Source: Nymphaea colorata (taxonomy: Eukaryota; Streptophyta; Magnoliopsida; Nymphaeales; Nymphaeaceae). From it: 64,000 nucleotides of DNA. The notes beneath the pieces are model-generated. The model was not told the DNA's origin, did not search any database, and was given only the letters and a program-made list of their open reading frames with translations. The stretch covers positions 14,619,796 through 14,683,795 of the forward strand of contig NC_045140.1 of the NCBI RefSeq assembly GCF_008831285.2, in the 5' to 3' direction. Positions 48,071 through 61,112 of the stretch are shown piece by piece. Each line of letters begins with the position of its first letter. Position 1 is the first letter of the stretch. The translations under genes were made by a program, and so were the position numbers.

Positions 48071-50341
48071 GGCAAGAGTGAACAGACCTGTCTAACCCAC
48101 TCCACCCAGTTTTTCCATTCAATGCTGTGGAGGACGCAAATAACAAATCGGTTAGCGGGCAACGCAGACAAGTCCTCACCATCACACGCACCCTTTCAGG
48201 ACGCGAACTTGCCCACGTTCACCTACAGGAAAAAGAAGGATGCCCATACCTATAAGCAACAGTAGTCAAGCTTGCAAAATTTTCTGCAACAGAACAGCAG
48301 GCCTCAGTTTCTTGGTTGGCGTCCTGTCCACAGCTATTCAAACTTGGACATAGTTTGAAGTTTGAACGTCATCCACCAACACGAAACATGCCCAAGCGAC
48401 AAGACAAGATATTCCAACGCAATTCAGGAGATATACGAATGACATTATTTGAGTTCGATCTACATTGGTAATACAACAGAAAAATATCGCAAGAAACAAT
48501 TGCTACGAAATAGGGTTCACAGTCAAACAACGGCAGTTGTTTAAGCCAATTATGTTCAGGATGTGGATACACAAACACAAGCTCTCTAACCAGATAACAT
48601 TACTACAACGACAGTTTCAGAGAGCCCCCAAAGCCACTGGAAACTTGGAAGCCATGAGTAGGCAACAAAAGACATGAGACATTCCTCGAACCTCCCAAGC
48701 TCTCAGAAAGTTGGAACAATAGGGCAACAGGAGTAAAACCATGTCCAACAGGATTAAAAGTTAAAACCATGTCCCACACCTTTCTCATGTTCTACAACCC
48801 TAACTAGTGTTTACATTTTCTCAACTGAATCATGAGAAGGCTGCAGTTTTTTTGTTTAAAATAGGCAAAATGGAAATTCAGCCAAATGACACTCAGCGAA
48901 ACTGGGGAGGATGTACGATTGTAAGCATACTGGCGTCACTTAGTTGCACCATCAAAATGAAAAGAACAGCAATACTTTACACCTCAGCAGTAGTTACCAA
49001 CCTCGTATGGAACAAGAGGACGACTAGGTTGAAGTCGAAACCGGCAATCAGCTTCTCAACATAATATCCAAGCTGCACATACAAATCAAGCATCTGCATA
49101 GCAAACCGAGGTATGCAAGTTGAACCCAAAGCAGGTGAATCTTAGTCATAGTGGTACATAGAGTAAATAATCAGTATCACGTGCCCTGTCGAGGGAAACC
49201 ACTGGTTAGAATATCAGGATGAATGCTGACAGCACGAGCATGTTCCATGTATGAGCATGCATGCATGCACACATGCATGTGCACATTGATCACTGATAGC
49301 TTCACAAGAAGAGTGAAACTGGATAGATGTAAAATAGATGAATTGCCATGACAACAACCATAATCAAGATGATGTTCACTAAGCCTGTCATCCCTAATGT
49401 CAATGTAAAACACCAACTGTGGACACTGAATCAAATTCTTAAGAGATGCCTATGACTTCAAATAAACACAATGTTGACAAAAGCCATGTCTTCTATACAT
49501 GCTTGATGCCAATGTATCTGCAAACGAATAATGTTCCATGGGTTGTCCACCCTCAGAATAATGGCAAGGCACCATGATCACCATGCATATAGCACAAGGA
49601 ATAATGAGATGATGGATGACGTGAGATGAAACATAACATGATGCTCACAATGCCATCCCTTTCTACTTTTAGATCTTGCATAAAAGGCAGAATACATCCC
49701 TTCAGGCTACTGGATAAGTAGGCACACCACCATTCGCATCAGCGACCCCATTTGCTCTGTCTTTCCTTTTCCCGAATGGATTTTTGGAAAATGTACCCAC
49801 TGTCAAGGAAACAGTACAATAAATATTTTTTCTGCAGAAAAATACACTTATCACATGCTACATAAATAGCAACAAAGTGCATCGCTAGACATGACAAAAC
49901 TGACATCCAAATCCTATGTATTCCAAATTAAGATTCAATGTCAGGTCTTCAACAAAAGATAAAAGCAGACATAAGTTAGAATATGTATCTACCAACAAGC
50001 CAGAACAATTTACTACTTCCAAAATATCACCAAGCACTGAAGCTGATCTTGAGGGAAAATAACCAACGGACTTATATAAGAAAAAGAAATAACATATATT
50101 AAGTAAAGCATTTTTTGAATTTAATTTTTTTAATCATCAAAAAATTACTCTTTTAACATCGAAATTTCGATAGTGGAAAATTAATGTTAATGAAAACTTG
50201 AATTAAACACGTTTTGTATTAAATTAGGATTCATAAACATGTAGCATGTGCATATAGTTTAAAATATTTTGTAACAAAAATTAAGTAGTCTGGCTTTTGT
50301 CCCCGGCCTAAATGATCTGAGATATACCTGTTCCTCATTAG

Positions 50342-50378
<37 letters not shown>

Positions 50379-50391
50379 GAGAGAGAGAGAG
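50342..50391. repeat. compound (AC)n(AT)n(AG)n microsatellite
   Basis: Three dinucleotide runs follow each other without interruption, about 280 bases downstream of the RRM gene's stop codon on that gene's strand. It could lie in its 3' UTR. Confidence 0.95.
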
Positions 50392-50667
50392 TCCAAAACC
50401 AAAAAGGAAAACATATGACAAGACTAACTTTTATAAAAAATTTTTAACTTTCTAAAAGTTACCCTATTTATAAACAAGGTAAAATGGAAAAGTGACCAAG
50501 AAGGGCCTGAAGGCCCTAAACCACTGACTAGAACTGGTGACTAGTTGGCCAACTAGGGGTCAGCAATCTTCAGGCCATGGCCTAGTCGTCAGAAGCCTGT
50601 GGTTCAACAACCAAGGAACAAGCCAAAAGAGTGGAAAAGAAAATGAACTTAAAAAAAAATCGTATAT

Positions 50668-53600
50668 TTATGAAGGATATTGAATGCGCATTCCACCACG
50701 TCCAGAACTAGGAATAACAGCTCCTTGTAGATTTTGGTGTACAGCAGAAGCGCTGTCAACATCCTGCATGTAAAGATTAAACGTCAGTCCAGAGAGCATT
50801 AGTTGATAAACACTAAGCAGAAGAATCTGGCAGATCAAATGGTCATAAAGCCACAGCCGCAAAAAGCGTGTTTTTCTTTTGTGGAAAAAAAAACCAAAAA
50901 AGAACAAGATAAACAAGTCGGCCATTTAAAACTCTAAAAAAACTTCGTTTGTTTGAAAAAAAAAACCAAAACAAAACAAGTCGGCCATTTAAAACTCTAA
51001 AAAAACTTCGTTTGTTTAAATAACGTTTTTTTTGCGTTTTATTCACGATTGTTTCAAGCTTTTTTATTTTTTTTCATTCTTTCACTTTTAGTGCCAAACT
51101 GCTTGTTTTCATTTTCTAATTTTTATTTGTTGTAAATCTACTTAATTTTTGATGTTTGTGTTATTAGTTTCTCACTTTTTTTTTTACTCAAGCTTACGGT
51201 ATTATAACCGAGAAAACCCATGCCATTTAAAACACAAAAAAGTTTTCTGTGGCCATGCATAAAGCTAATATCTACAAATGAATATTGTTTAAGCAATCAG
51301 ACAGTTTTCAAAAGAACAGCAAAGTGAGACAGAGATACAAAATAGAAAACTCATGTTTAAAGATATTGCACCTATCTATTTACGTGATTCACTAACCTCA
51401 AATTCAATAAAACAGACTGTATTCCTCTCTTGCCGCAAAACCTTCATCTGTTTGAAACCAGGCTGTCTGCACATATAACAACCATAATGCAAGAAAAATT
51501 TTATGTCAATGATGATAGGACCATCATCTGTAAGCCAAGAGTAATACAGAAAATTCATCCATGGGAAAAAAAAAAAAAAAAAACCATTACAGTGACACAT
51601 TATACGGCAGTAATACATCACATGACACAGCATGGAAAATCCCAAGAGACATATATGTGATCAGATCAACTTTATCTCAGTTGACCCTGCCACATATTAT
51701 GATGTCAAATCCTAAGATCATATTTCATTAATTTTTTGAGCATTCATTATTCGATGCATGGATGACAAAATACAGGCAGAGAACAAGTTTAATTTGGGAT
51801 TAGAAGCATGACAAGCAGTCTGTGTATTGCTGTCAAACCAAGCCACAAGCAATTCAAGAAAGACTAGAGAGCCCAAACATGAACAGCGCATCCTCAGGGC
51901 AGCACAATTTACACAGGCTGATTAAATAGCTATGGTACATGCATCCATACTTGGTTCACGCTGCCAGGAATTCAACTCTCACTCTCACTCTATCTCTCAT
52001 ATATCCATGCTCATGTGATGCAAAGAAGCACCATAAAGCGAATGATCAAGAAAGCATACCCATTGAATAAGCCCCTTAGTTCCTCCTCGATGGTGTTCTC
52101 TCCAAGATTTCCAATAAAAAGAGTATTACATGGAGGATTGTCTTTCATATTCTGGCAAAGATAAAAATGCAAAGTTAGGCCTGTTCAGTGCAGTCTTTCA
52201 AAAATTAGTTTTTTAGATTGGCTTCAAAATTATATTGTCAACATCAACCTTTGTTACCTTCATTTCAATACTTTAAACAATTAAAAAACTCTTCTGCATG
52301 ACATCTGTTTTCAACAACTCATATGATAATTTTTACTTCTAATGAAATCCAATCAGTGTTTTTTGTCAAAGCCACTGTTATTGTCATAGAATGCTCTCAA
52401 GATTCTAGTATTAGTTGTTTAATTGTTATCTGAGAAAAACTAGCAGCTTAGATCAGCTACATACTCTGAAAACCGAATTCAATTGGATTTCAAGCAGCAA
52501 AAGAAAGCAAGCTCCATAAAGTTTATACCAAACGCATAGCACTTACACACACAGTGACCACTACTATCATCACTGAAGGATCAATCAACACAAAACCACC
52601 CAGTAACATGGCTATCGACATCATGATCATCATCAAAGACAAGAATCCACAACATCATCAAATTATGAGGAATCATCGAAGAGTTTTTGAAACATCACAC
52701 CGAGGCAGTGCAACACATAATAAAAAAGAAATACAATTTCTATACCTGAATAGGTGCGTAGCCAGATGGTGCAGGGAGAGGGGCAGGAGCAGGCCTGGGC
52801 ACCGGAGCAACGGGATAGGCACCATATGGATCATAAGGAGCTGTAGATGGCATATATCTGATAGCCAAAGAAGGCATTTTACCAAGTTGTATATGAAGAC
52901 AAATAATATATCCTCAGACCAGAAACTATATGCATGACATAGTGGTTTTGGATGAAAAGGAGCAAGTTGTATACCCTTGTGGTCCCCAAACAGGTGCAGC
53001 AGGAGGATAAGAACCAGGGTGTGGATAACCACCATGAGTATAATCACCCCCTGTCCTCATGCGTTTACTTTGGTCAAATGAACTTGAATCAGTAACTACA
53101 CCTAGCAATGAATGACAAAAGTAGATCCCACAATTAAAAACCTTCTATATAGAAAGCCCAGAAACAGAACCCATGAAGCTATAGCAAAAAATAGTAATAA
53201 CAATAATATACTTTAAAATTCTTATTATGCAGACAAATTCTTGACAGTGGCTGTCTATTCCATAGCTAGAAGATAAGCCGGAATATCAAATAAATGGAGT
53301 CTTGCCGAAAACATGGGCATCCACTTGCACTTCTTTGATAAACTGCTTGAATCAGTGTACACATCGTGCTGGAGATAACTGTTTTTTCCTCTCCTTTCCT
53401 TTCCAGTCTTTTTTTTTCTTTCCTATGCAAAAAGAATTTTTTAAAGCTTCCCTTTACCTCCATTAAAATTAGCTATCTAGACACAAGATTGTGTGTCCTT
53501 TACTTTCCTTTCCATCCCCATGCAAACAGGCTGGGTGACCAGCCAAGCCTGTGGCCCTAGGCAAGCCTTCAACAACATAGATGATGCCCCGGATGATTGA

Positions 53601-55602
53601 TTTAGCAAAATCAAGAAAATTAGCTGCTAAATGAAGGGCAGATATTGGTCATGTTTACAAAAAAATATATGTATAAGCATCCCCTAATGGTGCAATAATA
53701 ATTTTCACTCATCCATCTTAACATCAAACTATATAAGCAAATCCAGCACAGTAGATGCTGATAAGAGCAACAAGCAATCATTAGCATCAGAATTCCGAAA
53801 AAATAGCAAATTACATTCATTTAACGAGGTATTTATCTGGCTAGATTGAGTGTTAAGAGTACATACGGCCCAACCAAAGGAATTGGTTTCCTATGTGTAT
53901 GTGCAACTTTGAACATTTCAGATTGGCCCCACCCCATTTCAACAGGAGTGGACGAGATAACCTGTTGCTTCAAATAGTAACATGTTGAAGTGTTGGTGCA
54001 AAAATATTACGAATAAATCAGCTTAACCACTAACTTGTGTAGACAAGTTAGCTCAGCAGTGAATAAACAACCCATGTCAGTACAGATACATGGACAAAAA
54101 TTAAAAATAATATATGCTCCTATGGTTGCCAAGACTTCCAAAACCTAATGAAGTCACATCAAAAGTTTGTTAACGAAACTTCATTTGCTTATTATAAGCA
54201 GTATCACTTACTTCATTCTCTACTTGAATTGGTTTAAAGTTTTAAACTTTAAAACTTTTTTGAACTTGAACAATCTTAAAAACATGAATATTTAATTTTC
54301 ACCATTCCCATTTTCTAGTTTTCAGCTGCATAAGGTCAATGGTTTTTGTAAGGTTATCTAACAGGACAAGGAAATGAATACCGATTTTAGTTGCATTTAA
54401 ATTACACAGCCGCAGAACAAAGAAAAGGAAACACATAAATTCATATCAAATTAGCAATAAAGAAACTTTCTTATAAAGAGTGGACCCATTATGTTAGATC
54501 AGTTTCCAACTTGAGCCAAGAGGTAAATATTTTTTAATCACAGATTTTATATGAAGATGACAGAACTTAATTGAATAGTTAAATAACATATATAGAGCTG
54601 TAAACAAGCAAAACCAATTGATCCTGTTAACTGACCTCTTTTGACAAATAAATTCTTCTTCGCCATCTCAGTGTGCAAGACGGACTTCGACTCTGTGTCA
54701 AAAACCATGTCCTGAAGGCAAGAAACACAAAGGTAAAACAAAAACAATCAAATTAGCAATGCAAGCATTGCTAGTGCCGATGTACCTAGCAAACCAAAAA
54801 AAAAAAAACAACCACATGGACATTAGCAAAAAGATGAAAACACAAAAATTACATCAAAGGACATCTATCCAACAACATGAATATTCTTCAGCATGGTAGA
54901 AATGACACCTTGAGATAAAATAAAAGTACCATGTATGTTTAAAATTTAAATCCCATAACACAACAGAAACATCAATGTATATTTTAGAAGCGTTGTGGTA
55001 GCTTTCTCCTTATTTAGCTGGTGAAAAAGAAAAAAAGGAAGGAATTAAAAAGCACGGGTAAACAGTATGCTTCCAATAATAAACAAGAAGCAGTGTAGTG
55101 GGTCGAAAACTATTGCCTTTCCAGATTGAAGCTAATTATTTAAGTCCAATGATATCACCGAAAAATGACAGGATCTTCCGACCATGATAAGGCAGACTTA
55201 CTGCCATCCACCTACTCTAAACCTAGAACCAATTTGCACATCTGATGAGCTGCTGAAAGTAAAAGCATCGATGAAGAACTCAACAGGCATACTAAGATTA
55301 AAAGAAACGAGAATAAAAAAACGTCTATTATACTTCGTTTTTTTAAATAAACGTGGTAAGTTCCTAGTTGTCTGCTTTGAAGTATGCAACCCAGGATCAC
55401 TACCATCCAAGTTTATCAGGGGGACTTTTTTAAGTTCGAGTAGCCATGCACTAGGAATGGTGGTCTTTCGGTGCTTGTTAACTCAATGCCATAATTCATA
55501 AAACTCGTCGTTATTGATATAATTCGGTGACTTTATCTTTTGACAATGTTAAACTGCTATCCGTAAGAGATCAAATCATATGAGCAACCGATACACTCTG
55601 AA

Positions 55603-55677
<75 letters not shown>

Positions 55678-56311
55678 TAAGAGTTACAAAAAACAGTCCA
55701 AAAGCTAATAGAAAATCATCCCTTTCCCATTTCCTGATAATTACAAAGTAGATCCTACAAAATAATCAATAACCCGGCGCATCTCTATATGAATTCCCTT
55801 AACATTGCAACTTACCGGTTGACGAAATGCTACGGAATCGCAAAACTGAGGCAAGGAGCACCCAATATCGTACATGTAGCACAAAATACAACGACAGACT
55901 CTCTAATAGTTAAAAATGGGAACTTTAGAAGGAGTTTACCTGAATGGCGTCTTTGGCAGCCATGGCCAGCTGCGCGGTGGAAAAGAGGGCGAAGCCCATG
56001 GGCTGCTCCCCTTTGTAGTTGATCTGAGAAGCCTCGTAGCCGGGCAACCACCTGAGGAGATTCTGGATCTCTCGCTCCTTCACGTCCGTAGGGAGACCGG
56101 ATATGAAGATGGTCCTCACCTGAAACAACGAAATGGATGATGGAGAAGAACAACAATAAACCCTGGGGAGAATCAGGGAGAGGGGAGGCGATACCTCATC
56201 ATGGGTGGACGGAGGCCGCATAGGAGGGATCTCTGGCTGCATCGGCGGCGGCGGCGGCGCCGGTGACGGAGCCCATGGCTGTGGGTACGGAGGCATCCCG
56301 GCTCCCGCCAT
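50668..56311 (-). CDS. two-RRM RNA-binding protein, RBPMS/scw1-like plant family, eight coding exons
   Basis: Predicted RNA-binding protein of the plant relatives of animal RBPMS and yeast Whi3-type proteins; targets are unknown. Exons on the minus strand are 56311-56195, 56119-55940, 54711-54636, 53101-52975, 52857-52746, 52151-52060, 51466-51397 and 50763-50668. All have GT/AG borders and a continuous frame giving 289 residues. A Pro-rich N-terminus (1-39) precedes RRM1 (about 40-110, TIFISGLP at 42-49 and MGFALF at 80-85). A Gly/Pro/Tyr-rich linker follows, then RRM2 (RNP2 LFIGNL at 215-220, RNP1 region VCFIEFE at 252-258). The protein stops three residues after the MRIQY strand, shorter than the relatives I recall, which continue with a basic tail. 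Introns 2 and 3 are long (about 1.2 and 1.5 kb); intron 1 is short. ATG 56311 is the only in-frame Met upstream of RRM1 apart from an internal one at residue 6. SmE starts 1.25 kb away in the opposite direction. Confidence 0.9.
50911..51017. repeat. 44-bp direct repeat in RRM intron 7
   Basis: The segments 50911-50954 and 50974-51017 are identical over 44 bases, each beginning aaacaagtcggccatttaaa, with a period of 63. They lie in the last intron, between exons 8 and 7 of the minus-strand gene. Confidence 0.92.
55606..55674. repeat. (TA)n microsatellite, about 69 bp
   Basis: A long, uninterrupted TA tract lies in intron 2 of the RRM gene. It is the longest simple repeat in the window. Confidence 0.97.
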
Positions 56312-56332
56312 TGTCTGCCCCCTCGCGCCCAA

Positions 56333-56340
56333 AAACCCTA
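56333..56340 (+). promoter_or_regulatory. telo-box AAACCCTA near the RRM start
   Basis: The 8-bp motif lies 22 bases upstream of the RRM start codon, probably in the 5' UTR. Read on the gene's strand it is TAGGGTTT. An 8-mer alone is weak, but its position and the matching motif at SmE support it. Confidence 0.45.
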
Positions 56341-57417
56341 GAGAGAGGTGGTGGGAAAGAAAAAAGTTGAGAGAGAAAGAGGGGGCCGCGCGGTTCCGTT
56401 GTCAATGTAATTGTGAGTGTAAGGCACAGGTGAAACGAGCCCTTTTGGCCCCATGGGCCATGTCCGGTGATAATGAACGGGTCGGATCGAGTGGATCGAG
56501 CTTAACGTGGTTAAGGAGGAAATCATCCGGCGTATTGATGATATTTTGTCTTCTTTCGCAATGTCGACTTTATGTCAAGTGTTTTTTCACATAAATGTCG
56601 ACCTCAAATCCACGTTTTTTGTTATTATGGAGATGCATTGTATGCTTAGACAGTGAATCATGCAAAACAAATATTTAATCCCATCGAATCTTCTACCCAT
56701 GGAGAAAACAAACATGCCCGAGGAGACATCAAACAAACATGAAAGCAAAGCCCATCACGCATAAACCCTTTCTGAAATCTGGAATTCTATTTCCACCCCA
56801 CCAACACCCACAATAAATTACCGAGTATTTTAATCCCAGTCATTCAAACGCCACTTTATGTTATGGGGATGTGAGGATTGAGGAACACATCCTGCTTACG
56901 ACATTATAGACGATAAATCAAATTTATTCAATAATTTATCTTCATGCTGAAGTCCCCTTTGCATGTTTATTTTAGGTGGGTGAAGCCACCAACACATTAA
57001 AGAGATTCATAACAATGTTTGGGGCCAAAACATTCAACGAAACATCTCTGACCAGAGTCTAGTTTTTGAAAATCTGATAAGACTATTTGTTCTATTTAAG
57101 ATAAGGAAAATATTGTGCTGTTGGAACACGCATTCTAAAAACATTATATTGTTTATTTAAAACTTGCGTGATTGTGAATGGTCTATTAGGCAGTGGTGTT
57201 GTTGGAATACATTTTAGAAAAATGTGTAGTTACAAAAAAAAAAATATTTTTCTTATAACCACCTTATTGGCAGTTAAAACACGCGATCCAAATTCAAAAT
57301 ATCGGCGCACTTTTTTCAATTACTGTAGACGTTGAGGGGCCCTTTCTGAAAGCGATTCGGTTTGGGTTCCCTGGTCGAGATCCCGAACAAAACGAGTTCT
57401 ACTCTTCCTGCATGGCC

Positions 57418-57425
57418 TAGGGTTT
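57418..57425 (-). promoter_or_regulatory. telo-box (TAGGGTTT on the plus strand) upstream of SmE
   Basis: This is the reverse complement of AAACCCTA, 138 bases before the SmE start codon. Its TAG is also the stop of a two-codon upstream frame (ATG GCC TAG from 57412), which would matter only if transcription starts upstream of it. Confidence 0.45.
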
Positions 57426-57562
57426 TTCTTTTGCCGCCTTTATTTGCCCCCCAAAACCCCTTCGTTCCCATCTCCATTCCTGCGAGAGAGAGAGAGAGAG
57501 GAGAAGAAGAAGAAGGAGGAGAAGAAGCAGGAGAAGGAGAAGGAGAAGTGCAGATTGCAGCA

Positions 57563-57931
57563 ATGGCGACCACGAAGGTTCAAAGGATTATGACCCAGCC
57601 CATTGTGCGTATGCTGCACTCTCTCTGTTTTTCTCGTCTGGTTACTCTTCATTTTTCATGTTATCTTCTTTTGAGAGCCGTGGTTTCTTAACTTTTTTTT
57701 TTTTGCCTCGAATTTGTTTGCGTTTTCCGCAGAATCTCATCTTCAGGTTTCTACAGAGCGTAAGTCATCTCCTTCGGTTTTTTTGCTCATTCTCCATTGC
57801 TTTCAGAGGGCGTGACTTCGCGACACGCGATACTTACCTTTCTTCATCCTTTTTATTATAATTGCCAGAAAGCAAGGATCCAGATTTGGCTTTTCGAGCA
57901 AAAGGATCTCAGGATCGAGGGTCGGATTATT
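57563..57931 (+). CDS. SmE: small nuclear ribonucleoprotein SmE, 5' part (exons 1-3), gene runs off the window
   Basis: SmE is one of the seven Sm proteins forming the ring around U1, U2, U4 and U5 snRNAs; it acts in spliceosomal snRNP assembly. Exons are 57563-57604, 57733-57759 and 57869-57931, with GT/AG introns all in phase 0, encoding the first 44 residues. These include TTKVQRIMTQPI, then LIFRFLQSKARIQIWLFE and KDLRIEGRII, matching the Sm1 motif of the well-conserved plant SmE (about 88 residues). The Sm2 half (expected to start GFDEYMN) was not found on the plus strand before 64000. Exon 3 ends in a good donor (GTAAGT), so intron 3 is either at least 6 kb or the gene has been broken. 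The region beyond holds hAT elements. ATG 57563 begins the conserved N-terminus. Confidence 0.92.
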
Positions 57932-59701
57932 GTAAGTTGTTTTTCTTCTTCTTTTGTGTTACGCGTTGAATATGGTGGAGAGGCCCGGGAAAAGGGATGG
58001 GGAGAACGTTCATACAGTAGCAACTAGTTGGCGTGGTGATGATCTTTGCTTATTTTCATGGCGAAGAACGTCAGTGTTGAGTTTTTTTCTTTTTCCCGAG
58101 GCGCCAAGCTGGTAGCGTCCGTACAGTATATTTTTTAATTATTATCCTTATTTTCTTACGCAATTTATTCGTATATGTAATTTATTTTATTTATAATGGA
58201 ATGGCGGATTTTTCAGTGGTACTTTAGTTGTGATGAAGACCACATGTGAGGCCGTGAAGAGAAAAATTTCTTGCCGTTGGTTGTGACGATTTTCTTACGT
58301 AATTTATTCATATCCTGCACTTGCAGGAGAGGGACGAAGCGATATTTGATTCCCTTACCGAGTGTATTTGAGATGTTGAGTTTCAATTGTAACATTCTCC
58401 AAGGACTTGTCCTCATAGGAGTTGCCTTTGTAGGTGGCCACCAATATTTTTGGCATCAAATTCAGCTGCTACCTTGTTGGGCCAGTTCCTTATCCTCACT
58501 TTTAACAAGTTCCCATAGTGACGACATTTCTTATTAATCAATTTCTTGGAAGCATAGGGGTTCAGTTTGAAATGTTGCTAGCTTCGGAAACTTCCCCTTG
58601 TTTAGTCTCAGTTTCCCAGGTTCTGAGAGAAGGAATCTGTTATACTTCATTAGTTGTGAAAGATGATTCTTGTGTCATCTGCTTCATTGCAATGAAAGGG
58701 CTTGATTAATGGACCGACTAGTGTTTGTTCATGCAAGATGGAGGCATTGACTCTATTTCAGGAGTTTCTGCCTTGTTGTCAAAGGCTAGCCTTGGGTCGC
58801 AGAGCACTTAACCAGTTAAGAGCACACATTACGTTGAATGGAGGAAGTCTGACTATCTGAGCACTTTACTCATGTTGAAATTGAGGTTGAGTTTATTGTA
58901 TCTGTGTTTGTGTGAGGCTGTAATACGGGAATCAATGACAACACGAGGACATTAAAACCATTTTATCTGTCTCATCTCAAAAGTTATCGTGTCTAAAAGT
59001 CTGTGTGCGCATGTACATTTGCGGTCTCAATATAAGGTGCCAAATCTGCAATATGAACTATGAAAAAAATAACTTTGCTGTAATAACCTCTAACTTGTTT
59101 GATCTAATACAACAATCACTTTCATGGTTTCAGATGTTTTCTGATGCTCATATTCCAGTATCACTATATAGTATATACTATCTATTTGATGTTTTTCCTT
59201 TTAACTGTTAGAAAAATGCAGGGAATGATAGCTTTGTCCAGACTTGATCACAACAAGACAATGTAGGCAAGAAAGAAGTAAGATGCAGTAACCACTCAGA
59301 TGTCTCAATCAGTGCAGACATGGTGGTTAATTGCGTTGTAGTAGGGTGATGGCGTAATTAGAAAAAAATATGATAATACTCTCACTAGTGACCGGTATTT
59401 TACATGTCAATACATATATATACAGACCAAACAAAGGGATCTGGATTCATATCCAAACCCAAAATAACAAAACAACATATAATATATTTCCCTTAACAGG
59501 TAGTGTGTTGGTTATGTTGAATTATTTTCTGTTTGTATGTGTTTATATGCAGCAAGTGTCCATTGCTTTCTCTTTCTAGATAAATGTATCATTGTATTAC
59601 TTTTTGTTTCCTACATTTAAATATTTGTTTATTTCAAAATACAGTTGTATCTGTCAAAGTTCAACAATATATAAGTGTTTTATTTTTTCTGTTATTGAAC
59701 C

Positions 59702-60193
59702 TATAGTTAGCAAACCCGTGAATTGCACTTGAACCATCTAACTATTGGGTCATGAGTCAATGAGTTAACTTGGTAACTTGTGCAGGCCAGGTCATAATTT
59801 TTTTACAATGTATTTTTATTGCAAATTGATGAAGTTGAAGTATGTATAAATAACAAGTAAACATCAAGTAAATACAAGTAAAATATTAAATAACTATAGT
59901 TTATGAACACATACACGTAAGTATAAAATAACGAAAAATATGCACTAGATTAGTTTGTTTCTAATAAACAACTATAGTTTATTTCTCACTGATATTGGGT
60001 ATTAGTTAGGATTGGTGCTGAATAAAACAGTCTATATTTGGGCCAATTCCATAGAACTAGCCAATTTAGCCGATCCAAAACCGAGTCCTCTAAGATTCTG
60101 TTGTGTTTGGGTCAATACTTGTGACATAGTTTGTTGGCACTTTGAGTTGACTCAGGCATTTCTTGAGTCAACTCACCAGGTTTTCCAACTATG
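59702..60193. mobile_element. hAT-type MITE with perfect 8-bp target-site duplication
   Basis: The 492-bp element is flanked on both sides by attgaacc (59694-59701 and 60194-60201), an exact 8-bp duplication as made by hAT transposases. The left end, tatagttagcaaacccgtga, and the reverse complement of the right end, catagttggaaaacctggtg, form imperfect terminal inverted repeats of about 30 bases with one gap. The interior has no transposase and carries a gagttgactc/gagtcaactc palindrome near its right end. It is therefore non-autonomous. Confidence 0.82.
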
Positions 60194-60786
60194 ATTGAAC
60201 CCAAATGGTAACAGACAGAGTAACTTTCCAAGAAATTGCTGTAAAAAGGTTCCTTTCTTTTTGTTCTTCAAGCTCAAGGTAACCTATGGGTGGTTTTAAC
60301 TTTTTAATGGTACTTAAATCAATATAGTTGTAAAACTTTATACCTAATATCTATCTATGAGACTAATGTAAATTGATCAATTTTATGAACTTTTGTGGTA
60401 GTTAATAGGTAGTTTATGATCTTTGAAACCATTGTATATGAGCATATGCACTTGATTTTACAGAGTTATAATCTTCAAAAATAAATTCTTATCTCCAAAT
60501 CATTTTTCATATGCATGCTATTTTCATGTTAACAATAAGTGTTGACTTAAGATATTGAATTTTGACCACACATGAATTGTAATTGAATGACATAGCAGGT
60601 GAAGAAGCTTTCAAAAGCATTACAACCTAAGTATTGGGGCTAAGTTGTTCTTGGATCCATTCCAGAGTCTAGGTTATAGTGGATTGCAAACATAAGTTCT
60701 TTATTCTGACAAAATTATTTATAATTCAATGAAATTTCATCTATTGAGAGGGTATTGGGGTCTGCTTGGACTTTAAATAAATCATA

Positions 60787-60825
<39 letters not shown>
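60787..60825. repeat. compound (TG)n(AG)n microsatellite
   Basis: A TG run passes directly into an AG run, between the MITE and the broken hAT gene. Confidence 0.93.
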
Positions 60826-61112
60826 AAGTTGTCAGATGGTTACAACTTGGCACAGAATAAGTAATCGTAATTCACAACACAATTACAGTATAATTCTAGG
60901 CTTCTAGCACATCAAGGAACAAAACGTTGACCTATATCATAGTCATAGATTCATTTGTAAGTCATAAGGTCCATAAGTCAGATATTAACTAACAGTAACA
61001 CATCAAAATATAAGTTTTAATTGTTACACATTACATCACAATTCACAAGGTGATCATGAAATGATGAAATTTCAATGTCAATACAAATAACAAATGAAAA
61101 CACTTTTGACCC

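Larger units (their letters stand above)
43958..50667. other. intergenic region, no supported gene
   Basis: The right-hand part of the receptor-kinase gene's neighbourhood (about 43958-44500) should hold its 5' UTR and promoter. The right edge should hold the RRM gene's 3' UTR. Between them, open frames are short and unrecognised (for example 47268-47669 and 46699-46905). Contents noted are an imperfect tandem pair of MITE-like segments (47923-48070) and a compound microsatellite (50342-50391). Confidence 0.6.
56312..57562. promoter_or_regulatory. shared upstream region of the RRM and SmE genes
   Basis: This 1251-bp interval separates two divergent start codons and should contain both promoters and 5' UTRs. 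The left edge has the AAACCCTA telo-box at 56333-56340, just upstream of the RRM start. The right edge has its reverse complement at 57418-57425, 138 bases before the SmE start, and a GA-rich leader at 57484-57550. No open frame between them looks like a gene. Telo-boxes are frequent in plant promoters and leaders of ribosomal and RNA-processing genes. Whether one region drives both genes is inference. Confidence 0.6.

Noticed and set aside
49003..49100. Minus-strand segment after a tgtatgtgcag acceptor-like site, open for about 35 codons with a GT donor-like end.
   Set aside because: Too short to distinguish from chance, and no protein family was recognised; it may be 3' UTR of the RRM gene.
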